This document shows positions 30,500-39,293 of a stretch of 64,000 nt of DNA, one piece after another (within the stretch, counting starts at the first letter, position 1; every line of letters starts with the position of its first letter). Location: the NCBI GenBank assembly GCA_964623815.1, contig CAZUVR010000014.1, positions 1-64,000 on the forward strand, in the 5' to 3' direction. The position numbers were made by a program, and so were the translations under genes. Source of the stretch: Chroococcopsis sp964623815. Its GTDB lineage: Bacteria > Cyanobacteriota > Cyanobacteriia > Cyanobacteriales > Microcystaceae. The notes beneath the pieces are model-generated. The model was given only the letters and a program-made list of their open reading frames with translations. It made no database searches and was not told where the DNA came from.

Positions 30500-31456
30500 A
30501 TGAATATTTCTTGCACCGAGCCTTTTGATAATTTTGAAAACGCTGTACAGTCAGTCTTAGCTTACTTACACCAGCGTTTAGGTTTTCAATTGTGGATGTT
30601 TACCAGGGTAGACAGTAATAACTGGCTAGTTTTACAAGCGGAAGATCACGGCTATAACGTGCGTCAGGGAGATGTATTTAATTGGACGGATTCTTTCTGT
30701 TCGAGGATGGTTATGGGACTCGGCCCCCGTATAGCTCCGCAGGTAGATAAAGTTCAGGTTTATGTAGATGCACCCATCAGCAGAATAGTGAAAATAGGAG
30801 CTTATATCGGTATTCCCATCCCCGATGCCGATGGTAATTTATTCGGTACTCTATGCGCGATCGATCCTTTTCCCCAATCAGATCTGATCGAACAGGAATT
30901 AGATTTTGTCGAGTTACAAAGTAAATTATTAACTACCATTCTTCACTTTGAATTACGTTCTCAAGAAGCCGTCAGAGAAATGGAACGAGCGCAGACGGAA
31001 GCGCAAATAGATTTACTCACCGGTATTTATAACCGTAACGGTTGGGAAAAATTAACCGCAGCCGAAGAGGCTAGGTGTAAAGCTTATGGTAACTCCGCAG
31101 CGGTGATCATAGTAGACTTGGACGATTTGAAACTAATCAACGATAATAGCGGTCATCAAGCAGGGGATATATTAATTCAATCTGCGGCTAAGTGTCTTTC
31201 TCAGAGTGTGAGAAAACACGATATAGTTGCTCGTATCGGTGGCGATGAATTTGCTATATTAATGGTAGAAGTTGGTAGTACCGAAATTGAAAAATTAGTA
31301 CAGAGAATTGAAGATAATTTCAGAAAATTTAAAATTAGGGCTTCTATCGGTTACGCTAACTATTCTCATAAATTTTCCCTAAAAGATACGATCGAACAAG
31401 CTGACATCGCTATGTATCGCAAGAAATCTTTAAGGAAAAGTTTAAAAGCAATCTAG
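30500..31456 (+). CDS. GAF-GGDEF diguanylate cyclase
   Basis: 318 residues: an N-terminal GAF domain (about 10-150) joined by a helix to a GGDEF domain (about 165-316). The active site is RIGGDEF with metal Asp in VIIVDLDDLK, and the I-site RKHD sits five residues before it, so an active c-di-GMP synthase with product inhibition is predicted. The GAF lacks the Cys-His of bilin-binding types. It stands alone in its orientation upstream of map, separated by about 167 bp. No membrane segment. Confidence 0.92.
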   Translation: MNISCTEPFDNFENAVQSVLAYLHQRLGFQLWMFTRVDSNNWLVLQAEDHGYNVRQGDVFNWTDSFCSRMVMGLGPRIAPQVDKVQVYVDAPISRIVKIGAYIGIPIPDADGNLFGTLCAIDPFPQSDLIEQELDFVELQSKLLTTILHFELRSQEAVREMERAQTEAQIDLLTGIYNRNGWEKLTAAEEARCKAYGNSAAVIIVDLDDLKLINDNSGHQAGDILIQSAAKCLSQSVRKHDIVARIGGDEFAILMVEVGSTEIEKLVQRIEDNFRKFKIRASIGYANYSHKFSLKDTIEQADIAMYRKKSLRKSLKAI

Positions 31457-31623
31457 AAATGAACCAGCCCTATCAATTTCGGTAGTACCAACATTTGCGG
31501 ATTGTCAGGCATTAATGGAAGCAATTCAACTAAGGGTAAAAGAATTTCAACCGCCCCAAGATCTAGAATAACGAGAAGCGAATTTGCTACCATAAAATAG
31601 AACGAAATCGGTAAAAATCAGGC

Positions 31624-32382
31624 ATGGGTAACGATACAATCACCTTATTATCAACGAGGGAAATCGAAAAAATGCGCCGGGCGGGAAGATTGGCGGCGCA
31701 ACTGTTAGACCATCTAGCGCCGATGGTGAAACCGGGTGTAAGTACTTTAGAACTTAACGATGAGGCAGAAAGGTGGACGCAGAAACACGGGGCGAAAAGT
31801 GCCCCCCTCGGTTATCACGGATTCCCGAAGTCGATCTGTACAAGCGTGAATGAGGTTATCTGTCACGGCATTCCCAGCGCTAAAGAGATTCTTAAAGAAG
31901 GGGACATCATTAACATCGATGTAACTCCTATCCTCGATGGCTATTATGGAGATAGTTCCCGCACGTTTTTCGTCGGCACCCCTTCACCGGACGCGAAAAA
32001 GTTGGTGGAAGTTACCCGAGAGTGTTTGATGCGGGGTATAGAAGCAGTTCAACCCGGCGGGAAAATCGGTGATATAGGAGCAGCGATTCAAGAATACGCC
32101 GAATCTCAGGGTTTTTCAGTGGTGAGGGATTTCGTCGGTCACGGCATCAGTAACGTTTTTCATACAGCCCCCCAGATTCCTCATTACGGTATCCGGGGTA
32201 AGGGTAAGCGTTTACGCCCAGGAATGGTCTTCACCATCGAACCTATGATCAATGAGGGCACCTGGGAGGCCGTAGTCTTGGAAGATGGTTGGACGGCGGT
32301 TACTAAAGACGGCAAGTTATCGGCACAGTTTGAACATACGATCGCAGTTACGGAGACAGGGGTGGAAATTCTCACCCTTTAG
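31624..32382 (+). CDS. map: Type I methionine aminopeptidase
   Basis: 252 residues. Removes the initiator Met from nascent proteins. The metal ligands are visible in order: Asp in INIDVTPILDGYYGDSSRTF (two Asp), His in FVGHGIS, Glu in FTIEPM and Glu in QFEHTIA. No N-terminal zinc-finger extension. Cyanobacteria usually have two or three Map paralogues, and which one this is cannot be told here. Confidence 0.95.
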   Translation: MGNDTITLLSTREIEKMRRAGRLAAQLLDHLAPMVKPGVSTLELNDEAERWTQKHGAKSAPLGYHGFPKSICTSVNEVICHGIPSAKEILKEGDIINIDVTPILDGYYGDSSRTFFVGTPSPDAKKLVEVTRECLMRGIEAVQPGGKIGDIGAAIQEYAESQGFSVVRDFVGHGISNVFHTAPQIPHYGIRGKGKRLRPGMVFTIEPMINEGTWEAVVLEDGWTAVTKDGKLSAQFEHTIAVTETGVEILTL

Positions 32383-32439
32383 GCAGACTGAAATTGAGAG
32401 TTAGGAGATGGTGATTCAAGAAATTTAAGAGGAGCGATG

Positions 32440-32475
32440 TCAGGAATCTCCAACTCCCGACTCCCGATTCCCCGC
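32440..32475. repeat. CCAACTCCCGACTCCCGATTCCC simple-repeat tract
   Basis: Three to four complementary CTCCCGA-type units after map, with a weaker GAGAGTTAGGAGAT counterpart about 45 bp before (32393-32408). Same repeat family as at 18005, 33540 and 46600. Confidence 0.6.
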
Positions 32476-32479
32476 TCAG

Positions 32480-32872
32480 CTAACGACCGGGGCTGAGATA
32501 ATCGGGGTTTTCCGAAAGAGATGTACCGAAAGGATTCTCTAAATCTCTGGTACGCATTAAAGGGCCTGCGGTTTGTTGTTGCATTACATCCCGATAGAGG
32601 GTGTTGACTAACTGGGAATCCCGACTAATCATATTATCGAAGAAAGAACCCATAGGAAAAGTACGCCACCCGAAGATAAGATTAGCCTGTCCCGATAAAT
32701 CTGAAAGTTCGTAGAATCTGCCCGTATTGTTGTTGAAAGCCCGATTGAATAATTCCGGGATATTGGAAACATCGGGAGAAAAAACAGTTTCTCGGGTTTG
32801 GGCCCCGACTTCAGTAGTAGTACCGAGAACCATACCACAACCGATTAATAAAAATGTTAGTACCGATCTCAT
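32480..32872 (-). CDS. Small secreted cyanobacterial protein of unknown function
   Basis: 130 residues with a signal peptide (hydrophobic 3-20, cleavage near VGAQT). The mature part contains RAFNNNTGRFYELSDLSGQANLIFGW and a conserved-looking FGTSLSENPDYLSPGR end. No catalytic motif or cysteine in the mature part. I recall similar short proteins in many cyanobacteria, all uncharacterised. Divergent from pyrE, with a 74-bp spacer. Confidence 0.65.
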   Translation of the reverse strand: MRSVLTFLLIGCGMVLGTTTEVGAQTRETVFSPDVSNIPELFNRAFNNNTGRFYELSDLSGQANLIFGWRTFPMGSFFDNMISRDSQLVNTLYRDVMQQQTAGPLMRTRDLENPFGTSLSENPDYLSPGR

Positions 32873-32946
32873 AATAAATGGTTTGTAAAAGCTGATATGC
32901 TAACCATACAACAGGTTTTAGGTTTTTGGCACGTTTGTAACAGAAA

Positions 32947-33534
32947 ATGGCTAATTCTCCCCTCATCACCGCCACGAGCGAACAATTAAAAGCGCACCTT
33001 CTCGATCTACTCGTCCGCCACGCTTATCGAGAAGGAGATTTCACCCTATCTTCGGGTCAACGCAGTAGTTATTATATCAACGGTAAACAGGTGACTCTGA
33101 CCGCCGATGGAGGTTTGGTCATCGGACGCTTAATACTGCCTCTATTGCCCGAAAAAACGGGCGCTGTAGCGGGATTAACTTTAGGGGCTGACCCCATAGT
33201 GTCGGCGGTGAGCGTCGTCTCGGCTTACGAGGGCCGCCCCCTCCCAGCTCTAATCGTGCGTAAGGAGGCGAAAGGTCACGGTACGGGAGCTTATATCGAA
33301 GGGCCGACTCTAGGAGAGGGGACTTCGGTAGTGGTATTAGAAGATGTGGTAACAACGGGAAAATCCGCTATGTTAGCGGTGGAAAGATTGCAAAATGCGG
33401 GGTATGAAGTCGATCGCATTATTGCCCTCGTTGACCGCGAACAAGGTGGCCGGGAATTTTACGACTCGCAAGGATTGATCTTTGAGTCTCTATTTACGAT
33501 TAAAGATTTACAGAAGGCTTATAAGGGGAGTTAG
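32947..33534 (+). CDS. pyrE: Orotate phosphoribosyltransferase
   Basis: 195 residues. Converts orotate and PRPP to OMP in pyrimidine synthesis. The PRPP motif is VVVLEDVVTTGKSA, and the substrate-lid region has VRKEAKGHGTG. Normal length, stand-alone as in most bacteria. Together with upp it gives both the de novo and salvage pyrimidine phosphoribosyltransferases within this window. Confidence 0.95.
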   Translation: MANSPLITATSEQLKAHLLDLLVRHAYREGDFTLSSGQRSSYYINGKQVTLTADGGLVIGRLILPLLPEKTGAVAGLTLGADPIVSAVSVVSAYEGRPLPALIVRKEAKGHGTGAYIEGPTLGEGTSVVVLEDVVTTGKSAMLAVERLQNAGYEVDRIIALVDREQGGREFYDSQGLIFESLFTIKDLQKAYKGS

Positions 33535-33535
33535 G

Positions 33536-33604
33536 ATTTTGGAATTGGGAGTTAGGATTTTTTCTCTATCCCGACTCCCGATTCCCGATTCCCGACTCCC
33601 GCAT
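33536..33604. repeat. GGGAGTTAGG / CCCGACTCCCGATT simple-repeat hairpin between pyrE and the DAHP synthase gene
   Basis: Two GGGAGTTAGGATTTT-like units directly after the pyrE stop, then five CCCGACT/CCCGATT units (33569-33601). The arms are complementary, and the element fills the whole space between convergent genes, where it may act as a bidirectional terminator. Confidence 0.7.
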
Positions 33605-33606
33605 TC

Positions 33607-34662
33607 CTAAACGGCTACGGGTATTTGGGGCCAGCGGCCGATCGCCTTACCGACTACGGCTAACTCCTGTACCAGGCGATCAAATCTTTCTGGTGTGAGA
33701 GATTGCGGGCCGTCGGAGAGAGCTTTAGAGGGGGTAGGATGAACTTCGATCATTAAAGAATCGGCACCAGCGGCAAGGGAAGCCATCGCCATCGTCGGCA
33801 CGTATTCCGATTTGCCAGTACCATGACTAGGATCGATCATGATCGGTAAATGGGTTAAGGTTCTCAGTACCGGGATGCAGGCTAAATCTAGGGTATTGCG
33901 GGTGTATTTACTATCGAAGGTGCGTATACCACGCTCGCAGAGGATCACGTTAGGATTACCAGCGGCGAGAATGTATTCAGCCGCCATCAGCCAATCTTCG
34001 ATAGTAGCCGCCATACCGCGTTTTAACAGTACTGGTTTCGGTTGAGCGCCCACTTTTTTCAACAGAGAGAAATTCTGCATATTGCGGGCACCGACTTGGA
34101 TGACATCGGCCACTTCTCCTATTTTCTCTAAATCGGCAGCGTCCATAACCTCGGTGATAATGCCTAATCCTGTAGCTTCTCGGGCTGCGGCTAATAATTC
34201 TAAAGCGCTTTCGCCGTGACCTTGGAAGGCGTAGGGAGAGGTACGGGGTTTGTAGGCACCACCCCTTAAGAATTGTGCGCCCGCTGCTTTGACGCGCCGG
34301 GCGGTTTCCACGATCATCGCCTCGTTTTCCACGGAACAGGGGCCGGCTACGATACTGACGGGGTGATTTCTTCCGACTATTACAGGGCCGTTAGGGGTTT
34401 TGACGATTACCTCGCTGTATTCCCCGTGACGATATTCCAGGCTGGCGCGTTTGAAGGGTTGTTCCACACGTAGTACTGTCTCTATCCAGGGGCTAACTTC
34501 TTGTATTTGTAAGGGATCGAGGTCAGCGGTTTCTCCCACTAAGCCGATAACTACTTTGTGTTTCCCGACGATTTTTTCCGGGCTTAACTCCCAACTCACG
34601 AACTCGGCGCTGACTCTATCGATTTCCTGTTCGGGTGTGCCCACTTTCATGACGACAATCAT
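33607..34662 (-). CDS. aroF: 3-deoxy-7-phosphoheptulonate (DAHP) synthase
   Basis: 351 residues from the preferred ATG at 34662, which follows GGAAAAAGCC; the longer reading from 34758 overlaps the PAM68 gene and adds an unconserved tail. First enzyme of the shikimate pathway, joining PEP and erythrose 4-phosphate. The N-terminal ferredoxin-like regulatory domain (about 1-70, MIVVMKVGTPEQEIDRV) is that of type I-beta enzymes. The barrel has GPCSVEN, the KPRTSPYAFQG loop, LLKRGM and IDPSHGTGK motifs. It is the third gene of a rpsO-PAM68-aroF run. aroQ, another shikimate gene, lies 7 kb away. Confidence 0.93.
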   Translation of the reverse strand: MIVVMKVGTPEQEIDRVSAEFVSWELSPEKIVGKHKVVIGLVGETADLDPLQIQEVSPWIETVLRVEQPFKRASLEYRHGEYSEVIVKTPNGPVIVGRNHPVSIVAGPCSVENEAMIVETARRVKAAGAQFLRGGAYKPRTSPYAFQGHGESALELLAAAREATGLGIITEVMDAADLEKIGEVADVIQVGARNMQNFSLLKKVGAQPKPVLLKRGMAATIEDWLMAAEYILAAGNPNVILCERGIRTFDSKYTRNTLDLACIPVLRTLTHLPIMIDPSHGTGKSEYVPTMAMASLAAGADSLMIEVHPTPSKALSDGPQSLTPERFDRLVQELAVVGKAIGRWPQIPVAV

Positions 34663-34684
34663 GGCTTTTTCCTTGTCAATATGG

Positions 34685-35140
34685 TTAATTTTCTTCGGTT
34701 GATTTTTTACCTGAACGCCAGGCGGCGATCGTTTGTCGGAAATTGACTTTAAACTCATCCCATCCTAGCCAACTTCCGACACGATCTTCATCCCAGGATG
34801 CTGAAAATATTCCGTAACTTAAACCCAAAAATCCCAAGCCGAACAGGCTCAGGCTTACCCCCAAAACCACAAACGGTGGAAGTTTCACCCACTCTTGACT
34901 GACTATCCAATAAAAAGCAAAGAATGAGCCTATCCCTAAACCTGTCGGTATACCGCAAAATAACGCCATTCTTCTCGCCATTCTAGCGCTGACTACCTGG
35001 GGAATCGCTTTCAAACTCGTTTCTGAAAGCTCTTCCTCTTGTTTAGCCGTTACTAAAATTTCAGGTGGTTTCTTGGGTGTTTTTTTCTTGGTTTGACGTG
35101 GTTCAAAAGGTAAGCGCTCTTTTTTCGATTCAGACGGCAT
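34685..35140 (-). CDS. PAM68 family protein (photosystem II assembly factor)
   Basis: 151 residues: charged Lys-rich N-terminus, then two transmembrane helices (about 58-80 and 92-115) and a conserved end with SASWDEDRVGSWLGWDEFKVN. This is the PAM68/DUF3464 family, which in plants and cyanobacteria assists early photosystem II assembly in the thylakoid. It is placed 14 bp behind rpsO on the same strand, an order I recall as common in cyanobacteria. Confidence 0.87.
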   Translation of the reverse strand: MPSESKKERLPFEPRQTKKKTPKKPPEILVTAKQEEELSETSLKAIPQVVSARMARRMALFCGIPTGLGIGSFFAFYWIVSQEWVKLPPFVVLGVSLSLFGLGFLGLSYGIFSASWDEDRVGSWLGWDEFKVNFRQTIAAWRSGKKSTEEN

Positions 35141-35154
35141 ATTTTTCGAGCCTA

Positions 35155-35424
35155 TTAACGTCTAATACCTAATTTGGCGATTAAAGCTTGATAACGTCCC
35201 TGATCTTTCTTCTGAATATAGTTTAATAATCCACGACGACGACCGATCATCTGTAATAGACCTCTACGGGAGGCGTGATCTTTGGGGTTGGCCTGTAAGT
35301 GCCCAGTGAGTTGGTTGATTCTTTCGGTGAGGATGGCTACTTGTAAATCCGCCGAACCGGTATCGGTTTCGTGTGTTTGGTATTGGCTGATCAGTTCCTG
35401 TTTTTTGCTTTGTGTTAAAGTCAT
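35155..35424 (-). CDS. rpsO: 30S ribosomal protein S15
   Basis: 89 residues from ATG 35424, the standard length. A TTG 12 bp upstream would add four residues not found in the family. Conserved blocks: SQYQTHETDTGSADLQVAILTERI and DHASRRGLLQMIGRRRGLLNY. It binds the 16S rRNA platform. First gene of the rpsO-PAM68-aroF group. Confidence 0.97.
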   Translation of the reverse strand: MTLTQSKKQELISQYQTHETDTGSADLQVAILTERINQLTGHLQANPKDHASRRGLLQMIGRRRGLLNYIQKKDQGRYQALIAKLGIRR

Positions 35425-35499
35425 TGAGCCTGACAATTGAATATAAATACTGCAATCTACAATATTACCATTTTTTCCGAAAGCAGGTATATCCTTGAT

Positions 35500-36861
35500 T
35501 TATTTTTTAGTATACCAACGCCAGAGAACCCGGGCTAATCTTTGCGGGTCGTGTTTTACACTTCCGGTGGTTTCATTTTCTGTCATGATATTCGCCAGTA
35601 CCACCCGACAACCTAACTTGTTCACTTCTTCCCTGTCTAAATAAACGGGGTGGGAATTCTCACCGGCGTATTTCTTTAAGGCTACCGGTGAGGGAGCGGT
35701 TTTCTGCGCCAGTACCGCGTCAAAAATTCTCTCTCCACAAACTCGATCGATCGCTTTAATATGATCAGCCACCGTATAACCGTCGGTTTCACCGGGCTGG
35801 GTCATGATATTACAAATATATATCCTCGGCACCGTCGCTGACCCGATCGCCTCTCTAATTTCTTTGACGAGTAGATTGGGGATGACGCTGGTGTATAAAC
35901 TACCAGGCCCGACGATGATATAGTCCGCTTCTTCGATCGCCCTGATAGCTCCAGGCACCGCTGGGGGGTTAGCTGGATAACAGCCTATATACTTAATCTT
36001 CCCATTGGCTTCTGGGATATTCGACTCTCCCTCTATCAAGCGCCCGTCTTCCATTTGGGCCCAGAGCGACACATCCGTTAGAGTGGCGGGGAAAACTTTT
36101 CCCCTGATTGCTAATACTTTTGAACTAGCTGAGATAGCCTGTTCTAAATCGCCGGTAATTTCGGTCATGGCGGTGAGAAAAAGATTACCGAAACTGTGCC
36201 CAGATAAGCCATCGCCAGCTTGAAAACGATATTGAAATAACTCGGTTAATAATTTTTCCTCGTCGGCTAGAGCCGCGATACAGTTGCGTATGTCGCCCGG
36301 GGGTAAGACACCGATTTCTCTCCTCAATCTTCCCGAGGAACCGCCGTCATCCGCTACGGTAACTATAGCGGTTATGTTGGAGCTGTATTGTTTCAAGCCT
36401 CGGAGGAGGGTGGATAAGCCAGTACCGCCGCCGATGGCGACGATTTTGGGGCCGCGATGAAGACGGCGATGGGCGCGGATGCGATCGACCAATTCTTCCG
36501 AGCCTTCCGGTTGTAGGGCTTCGCTGATGGTTTCCACCGTTCTGCTCTGCCCCCAGAAGAGGAGGAAAACACCGATAAAAACTGCTAGGGGCCCAGATAT
36601 ATAACTGGGTAAAATTTGAGTTACCGTTTCCAGCAAAACGGAAATCAGTTCTAATAAGCGATTGACAGGGGTGAGCTTGACCCATACGGCTAAACCTAAT
36701 AGGGTCAAGAGAACGCCCGTTAAACTGATCAGTAACCAGCGTTTAACGAATAAACCCGGAGAGAGCCATTTAAACCAGCGGTTCATCCGTTTAGGAGTTT
36801 TGTGACTCACATTATCTACCTTTAGCTTACGGATAGCCTGCTTTAATGGACTTATAGACAT
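35500..36861 (-). CDS. yvcK: YvcK/CofD-like UDP-GlcNAc-binding protein (gluconeogenesis factor)
   Basis: 453 residues. The N-terminal 115 residues hold two transmembrane helices (about 37-62 and 85-105), common in cyanobacterial homologues but absent from B. subtilis YvcK. The CofD-like domain follows with the nucleotide loop VAIGGGTGLSTLLRGLKQY and VADDGGSSGRLRRE, both diagnostic. In B. subtilis YvcK binds UDP-GlcNAc and supports cell-wall precursor synthesis on gluconeogenic carbon; that role is inferred here. It is 60 bp or so from rpsO, same strand. Confidence 0.9.
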   Translation of the reverse strand: MSISPLKQAIRKLKVDNVSHKTPKRMNRWFKWLSPGLFVKRWLLISLTGVLLTLLGLAVWVKLTPVNRLLELISVLLETVTQILPSYISGPLAVFIGVFLLFWGQSRTVETISEALQPEGSEELVDRIRAHRRLHRGPKIVAIGGGTGLSTLLRGLKQYSSNITAIVTVADDGGSSGRLRREIGVLPPGDIRNCIAALADEEKLLTELFQYRFQAGDGLSGHSFGNLFLTAMTEITGDLEQAISASSKVLAIRGKVFPATLTDVSLWAQMEDGRLIEGESNIPEANGKIKYIGCYPANPPAVPGAIRAIEEADYIIVGPGSLYTSVIPNLLVKEIREAIGSATVPRIYICNIMTQPGETDGYTVADHIKAIDRVCGERIFDAVLAQKTAPSPVALKKYAGENSHPVYLDREEVNKLGCRVVLANIMTENETTGSVKHDPQRLARVLWRWYTKK

Positions 36862-36898
36862 GGTAGCCTCACACCGAAAGCTGAATAATAGGATCGAG

Positions 36899-37378
36899 CT
36901 ATCTCACTTGAGAGTAAGCTGCATCGGAAATAGTGGGGATTTCTGCGTATTTTCCTAATGCTGACTGGAATATAGAGTAGGCACAAGAGGCTAACGCACC
37001 CAGGAAGACCACATTATAAAGAGTCTCCATGATGAGATTTGTTCCCAATCCCTCGCCCACCAAGCCTAAGACCAACCCTAACAGATAAAGCAATATATCT
37101 ATCAACATAGCTTGCATAGTGTTAAAACGGATAAAGTTTGGTACGCGAGGATTCCTAACCACCGCGAAGAAGAGGACTAGGAAAACTACCAAACTACCGA
37201 AAGGGATCAGCCCATAAACAAAAGCTACGGGTCTAAGAATTAGAGCCAGTAAAGAACCTACGACGGGAAATTGAAGGTATATGAACTGGCCGAAAGTATA
37301 GGCACTCAGAAGGGGTAGTAAATAAACCAGGGCACCGAACACCCTATCTTTTACATCGGTTGACCCGCGCCAAGTCAT
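36899..37378 (-). CDS. Tic20 family protein
   Basis: 159 residues with four hydrophobic helices (about 13-33, 42-72, 85-105, 120-140). The start TDVKDRVFGALVYLLPLLSAYTFG and the central NPRVPNFIRFNTMQA motif are diagnostic for Tic20, the cyanobacterial relative of the chloroplast inner-envelope import channel. Its role in cyanobacteria is not settled. Same strand as yvcK, 37 bp upstream of it. Confidence 0.88.
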   Translation of the reverse strand: MTWRGSTDVKDRVFGALVYLLPLLSAYTFGQFIYLQFPVVGSLLALILRPVAFVYGLIPFGSLVVFLVLFFAVVRNPRVPNFIRFNTMQAMLIDILLYLLGLVLGLVGEGLGTNLIMETLYNVVFLGALASCAYSIFQSALGKYAEIPTISDAAYSQVR

Positions 37379-37457
37379 AAATAATTCGCTCCAGACTGAT
37401 TAATTCAACTCCCAAGATAACGCAAATAGAACTAGAAAAGTTCGACCTCTGGTAGCG

Positions 37458-37655
37458 TCAACCTATTTGAGCGACACGGAAACCCATCTGACATTCATAC
37501 AGGGCCGGTTGTCCGGGGGTGTTCGTCGTAACCGCCTGTCCGCATCCGAGTTTACCCTGACTCCATCGGGGTGAACCTCCCTTAGTCGCTAACAAGCAGC
37601 CCTGACAGACTTGCTGAGTGGATAGAACCTGTTCGTCGGTTAATATGACTAACAT
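37458..37655 (-). CDS. Small Cys-rich conserved cyanobacterial protein
   Basis: 65 residues, starting MLVILTDEQVLSTQQVCQG. It has four cysteines: a CQGC pair, then CGQ and YECQMGFRVAQIG. This suggests a metal site or disulphides. I recognise the pattern as a recurrent cyanobacterial hypothetical but know no function. GGAGCGGT precedes the start codon on the minus strand. Confidence 0.6.
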   Translation of the reverse strand: MLVILTDEQVLSTQQVCQGCLLATKGGSPRWSQGKLGCGQAVTTNTPGQPALYECQMGFRVAQIG

Positions 37656-37751
37656 CTTACCGCTCCTTAACCCTGACTCTATGTTTCACTATTTTACGGA
37701 TTATTTCACCGGATGTAGTGCCTGGAGATACATAGCTTATAGATTGTTATG

Positions 37752-37798
37752 GAGAGAGGGGCTAGTGGCGAGTGACCAACTACTAGCCACTCTCTAAA
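37752..37798. repeat. Inverted GGCTAGTGG / ACTAGCCACT repeat
   Basis: AGAGAGGGGCTAGTGG and a complementary ACTAGCCACTCTCT flank a short spacer, giving an imperfect hairpin about 140 bp before glyA. The units match the GTGGCTAGT repeats after ccsA (5703-5780), so the two loci share a repeat family. Confidence 0.55.
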
Positions 37799-37935
37799 GA
37801 AGCCTATGATAACCAGATTTCGTGTTAGCGGTAAGTGGTGGACGGGAAAAAATCTGGAAAAGAAGTGATTTACCTTGCCATAATAAAAGCAATGGCTTTA
37901 TCTTAGCTAAAAGTGTTATTGGAAGTGTTGCAAAA

Positions 37936-39219
37936 GTGACTGATACTAACTTAGATATATTAACCTTAACCGATCCCGCCATAGCGACCATACTACAGAA
38001 AGAATTGCAGAGACAGAGAGAGCACCTGGAATTGATCGCCAGTGAAAACTTTACCTCTCCTGCGGTAATGGCGGCTCAGGGATCAGTGTTAACTAACAAA
38101 TACGCCGAAGGATTACCGAAAAAGCGTTATTACGGCGGTTGTGAATTCGTAGACCAAGCGGAACAGTTGGCGATCGATCGGATCAAAGAGTTATTCGGTG
38201 CTGCTCACGCTAACGTACAGCCTCACTCCGGCGCTCAGGCTAACTTCGCGGTATTTCTCACCCTTCTCAATCCCGGGGATAAAATCTTAGGGATGGACTT
38301 ATCTCACGGCGGGCACTTAACCCACGGCTCTCCGGTCAACGTGTCCGGGAAATGGTTCGAGGCTCTACACTACGGTGTGAGCAAAGAAACCGAGAGATTA
38401 GACTTCGATCTGATACGCGACATCGCCATCAAAGAAAAGCCGAAACTCATCATCTGTGGCTATTCAGCCTATCCGAGAATTATCGACTTTGAAAAATTCC
38501 GTGCGATCGCTGATGAAGTGGGGGCCTATTTACTCGCGGATATAGCCCACATCGCCGGTTTGGTAGCTACTGGACATCATCCCAACCCGCTGCCCTATTG
38601 CGATGTCGTCACCACCACCACCCACAAAACCCTGAGAGGCCCCAGAGGTGGACTGATCATGACCCGCGACGCGGAATTAGGCAAAAAACTCGATAAATCG
38701 GTTTTCCCAGGTACTCAGGGTGGCCCTCTCGAACACGTTATCGCAGCTAAAGCCGTAGCCTTCGGTGAAGCTCTCAAACCGGAATTTAAAGCTTACTCGG
38801 CTCAGGTAATCGCTAACGCTCAGGCGATGGCGGCGCAACTGATGGCGCGAGGATTCAAACTCGTTACCGATGGCACCGATAATCACCTTATGTTAGTGGA
38901 TTTACGATCGGTAGGTTTAACTGGTAAGCAAGCGGATCAATTGGTGAGCGAAGTCAATATCACCGCCAATAAAAACACCGTACCCTTCGATCCCGAATCT
39001 CCTTTCGTAACCAGTGGTTTACGTTTAGGTTCTCCCGCCATGACCAGCAGGGGGATGAGGGAAGCCGAATTTACGGAGATTGGAGATATTATCGCCGAAT
39101 TATTGCTTAACCCGGGTGATGAAACCGTTAAGGAAGCTTGCCGGAATCGAGTAACCAAACTCTGTACCGCTTTCCCTCTCTATCCCCACTTGACGAGTCC
39201 CATTCCGGCCCTTGCTTAG
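37936..39219 (+). CDS. glyA: Serine hydroxymethyltransferase
   Basis: 427 residues from the GTG at 37936, which gives the canonical cyanobacterial length and N-terminus (TDTNLDILTLTDPAIATIL). The longer reading from 37822 adds 38 residues not expected in the family. Interconverts serine and glycine using tetrahydrofolate; in cyanobacteria it also serves photorespiratory glycine. The PLP lysine is in TTTTHKTLRGPRGG, and substrate blocks ELIASENFTS and GYSAYPRIIDFEKF are present. Confidence 0.95.
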   Translation: MTDTNLDILTLTDPAIATILQKELQRQREHLELIASENFTSPAVMAAQGSVLTNKYAEGLPKKRYYGGCEFVDQAEQLAIDRIKELFGAAHANVQPHSGAQANFAVFLTLLNPGDKILGMDLSHGGHLTHGSPVNVSGKWFEALHYGVSKETERLDFDLIRDIAIKEKPKLIICGYSAYPRIIDFEKFRAIADEVGAYLLADIAHIAGLVATGHHPNPLPYCDVVTTTTHKTLRGPRGGLIMTRDAELGKKLDKSVFPGTQGGPLEHVIAAKAVAFGEALKPEFKAYSAQVIANAQAMAAQLMARGFKLVTDGTDNHLMLVDLRSVGLTGKQADQLVSEVNITANKNTVPFDPESPFVTSGLRLGSPAMTSRGMREAEFTEIGDIIAELLLNPGDETVKEACRNRVTKLCTAFPLYPHLTSPIPALA

Positions 39220-39293
39220 AATAAGGCTAAACAAATACACGGTTTTCAGGTAAACTCAGGCCTGAGAACCTAAACCTTTACACCACTGCGGCA

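Noticed and set aside
31457..31620. Short open frame ending near 31571 between a GGDEF gene and map
   Set aside because: About 40 codons with no usable start codon and no recognised homologue; at most a remnant.
34663..34758. Longer N-terminus for DAHP synthase
   Set aside because: Overlaps the PAM68 gene and adds 32 residues not expected in the type I-beta family; a ribosome-site-like sequence precedes ATG 34662.
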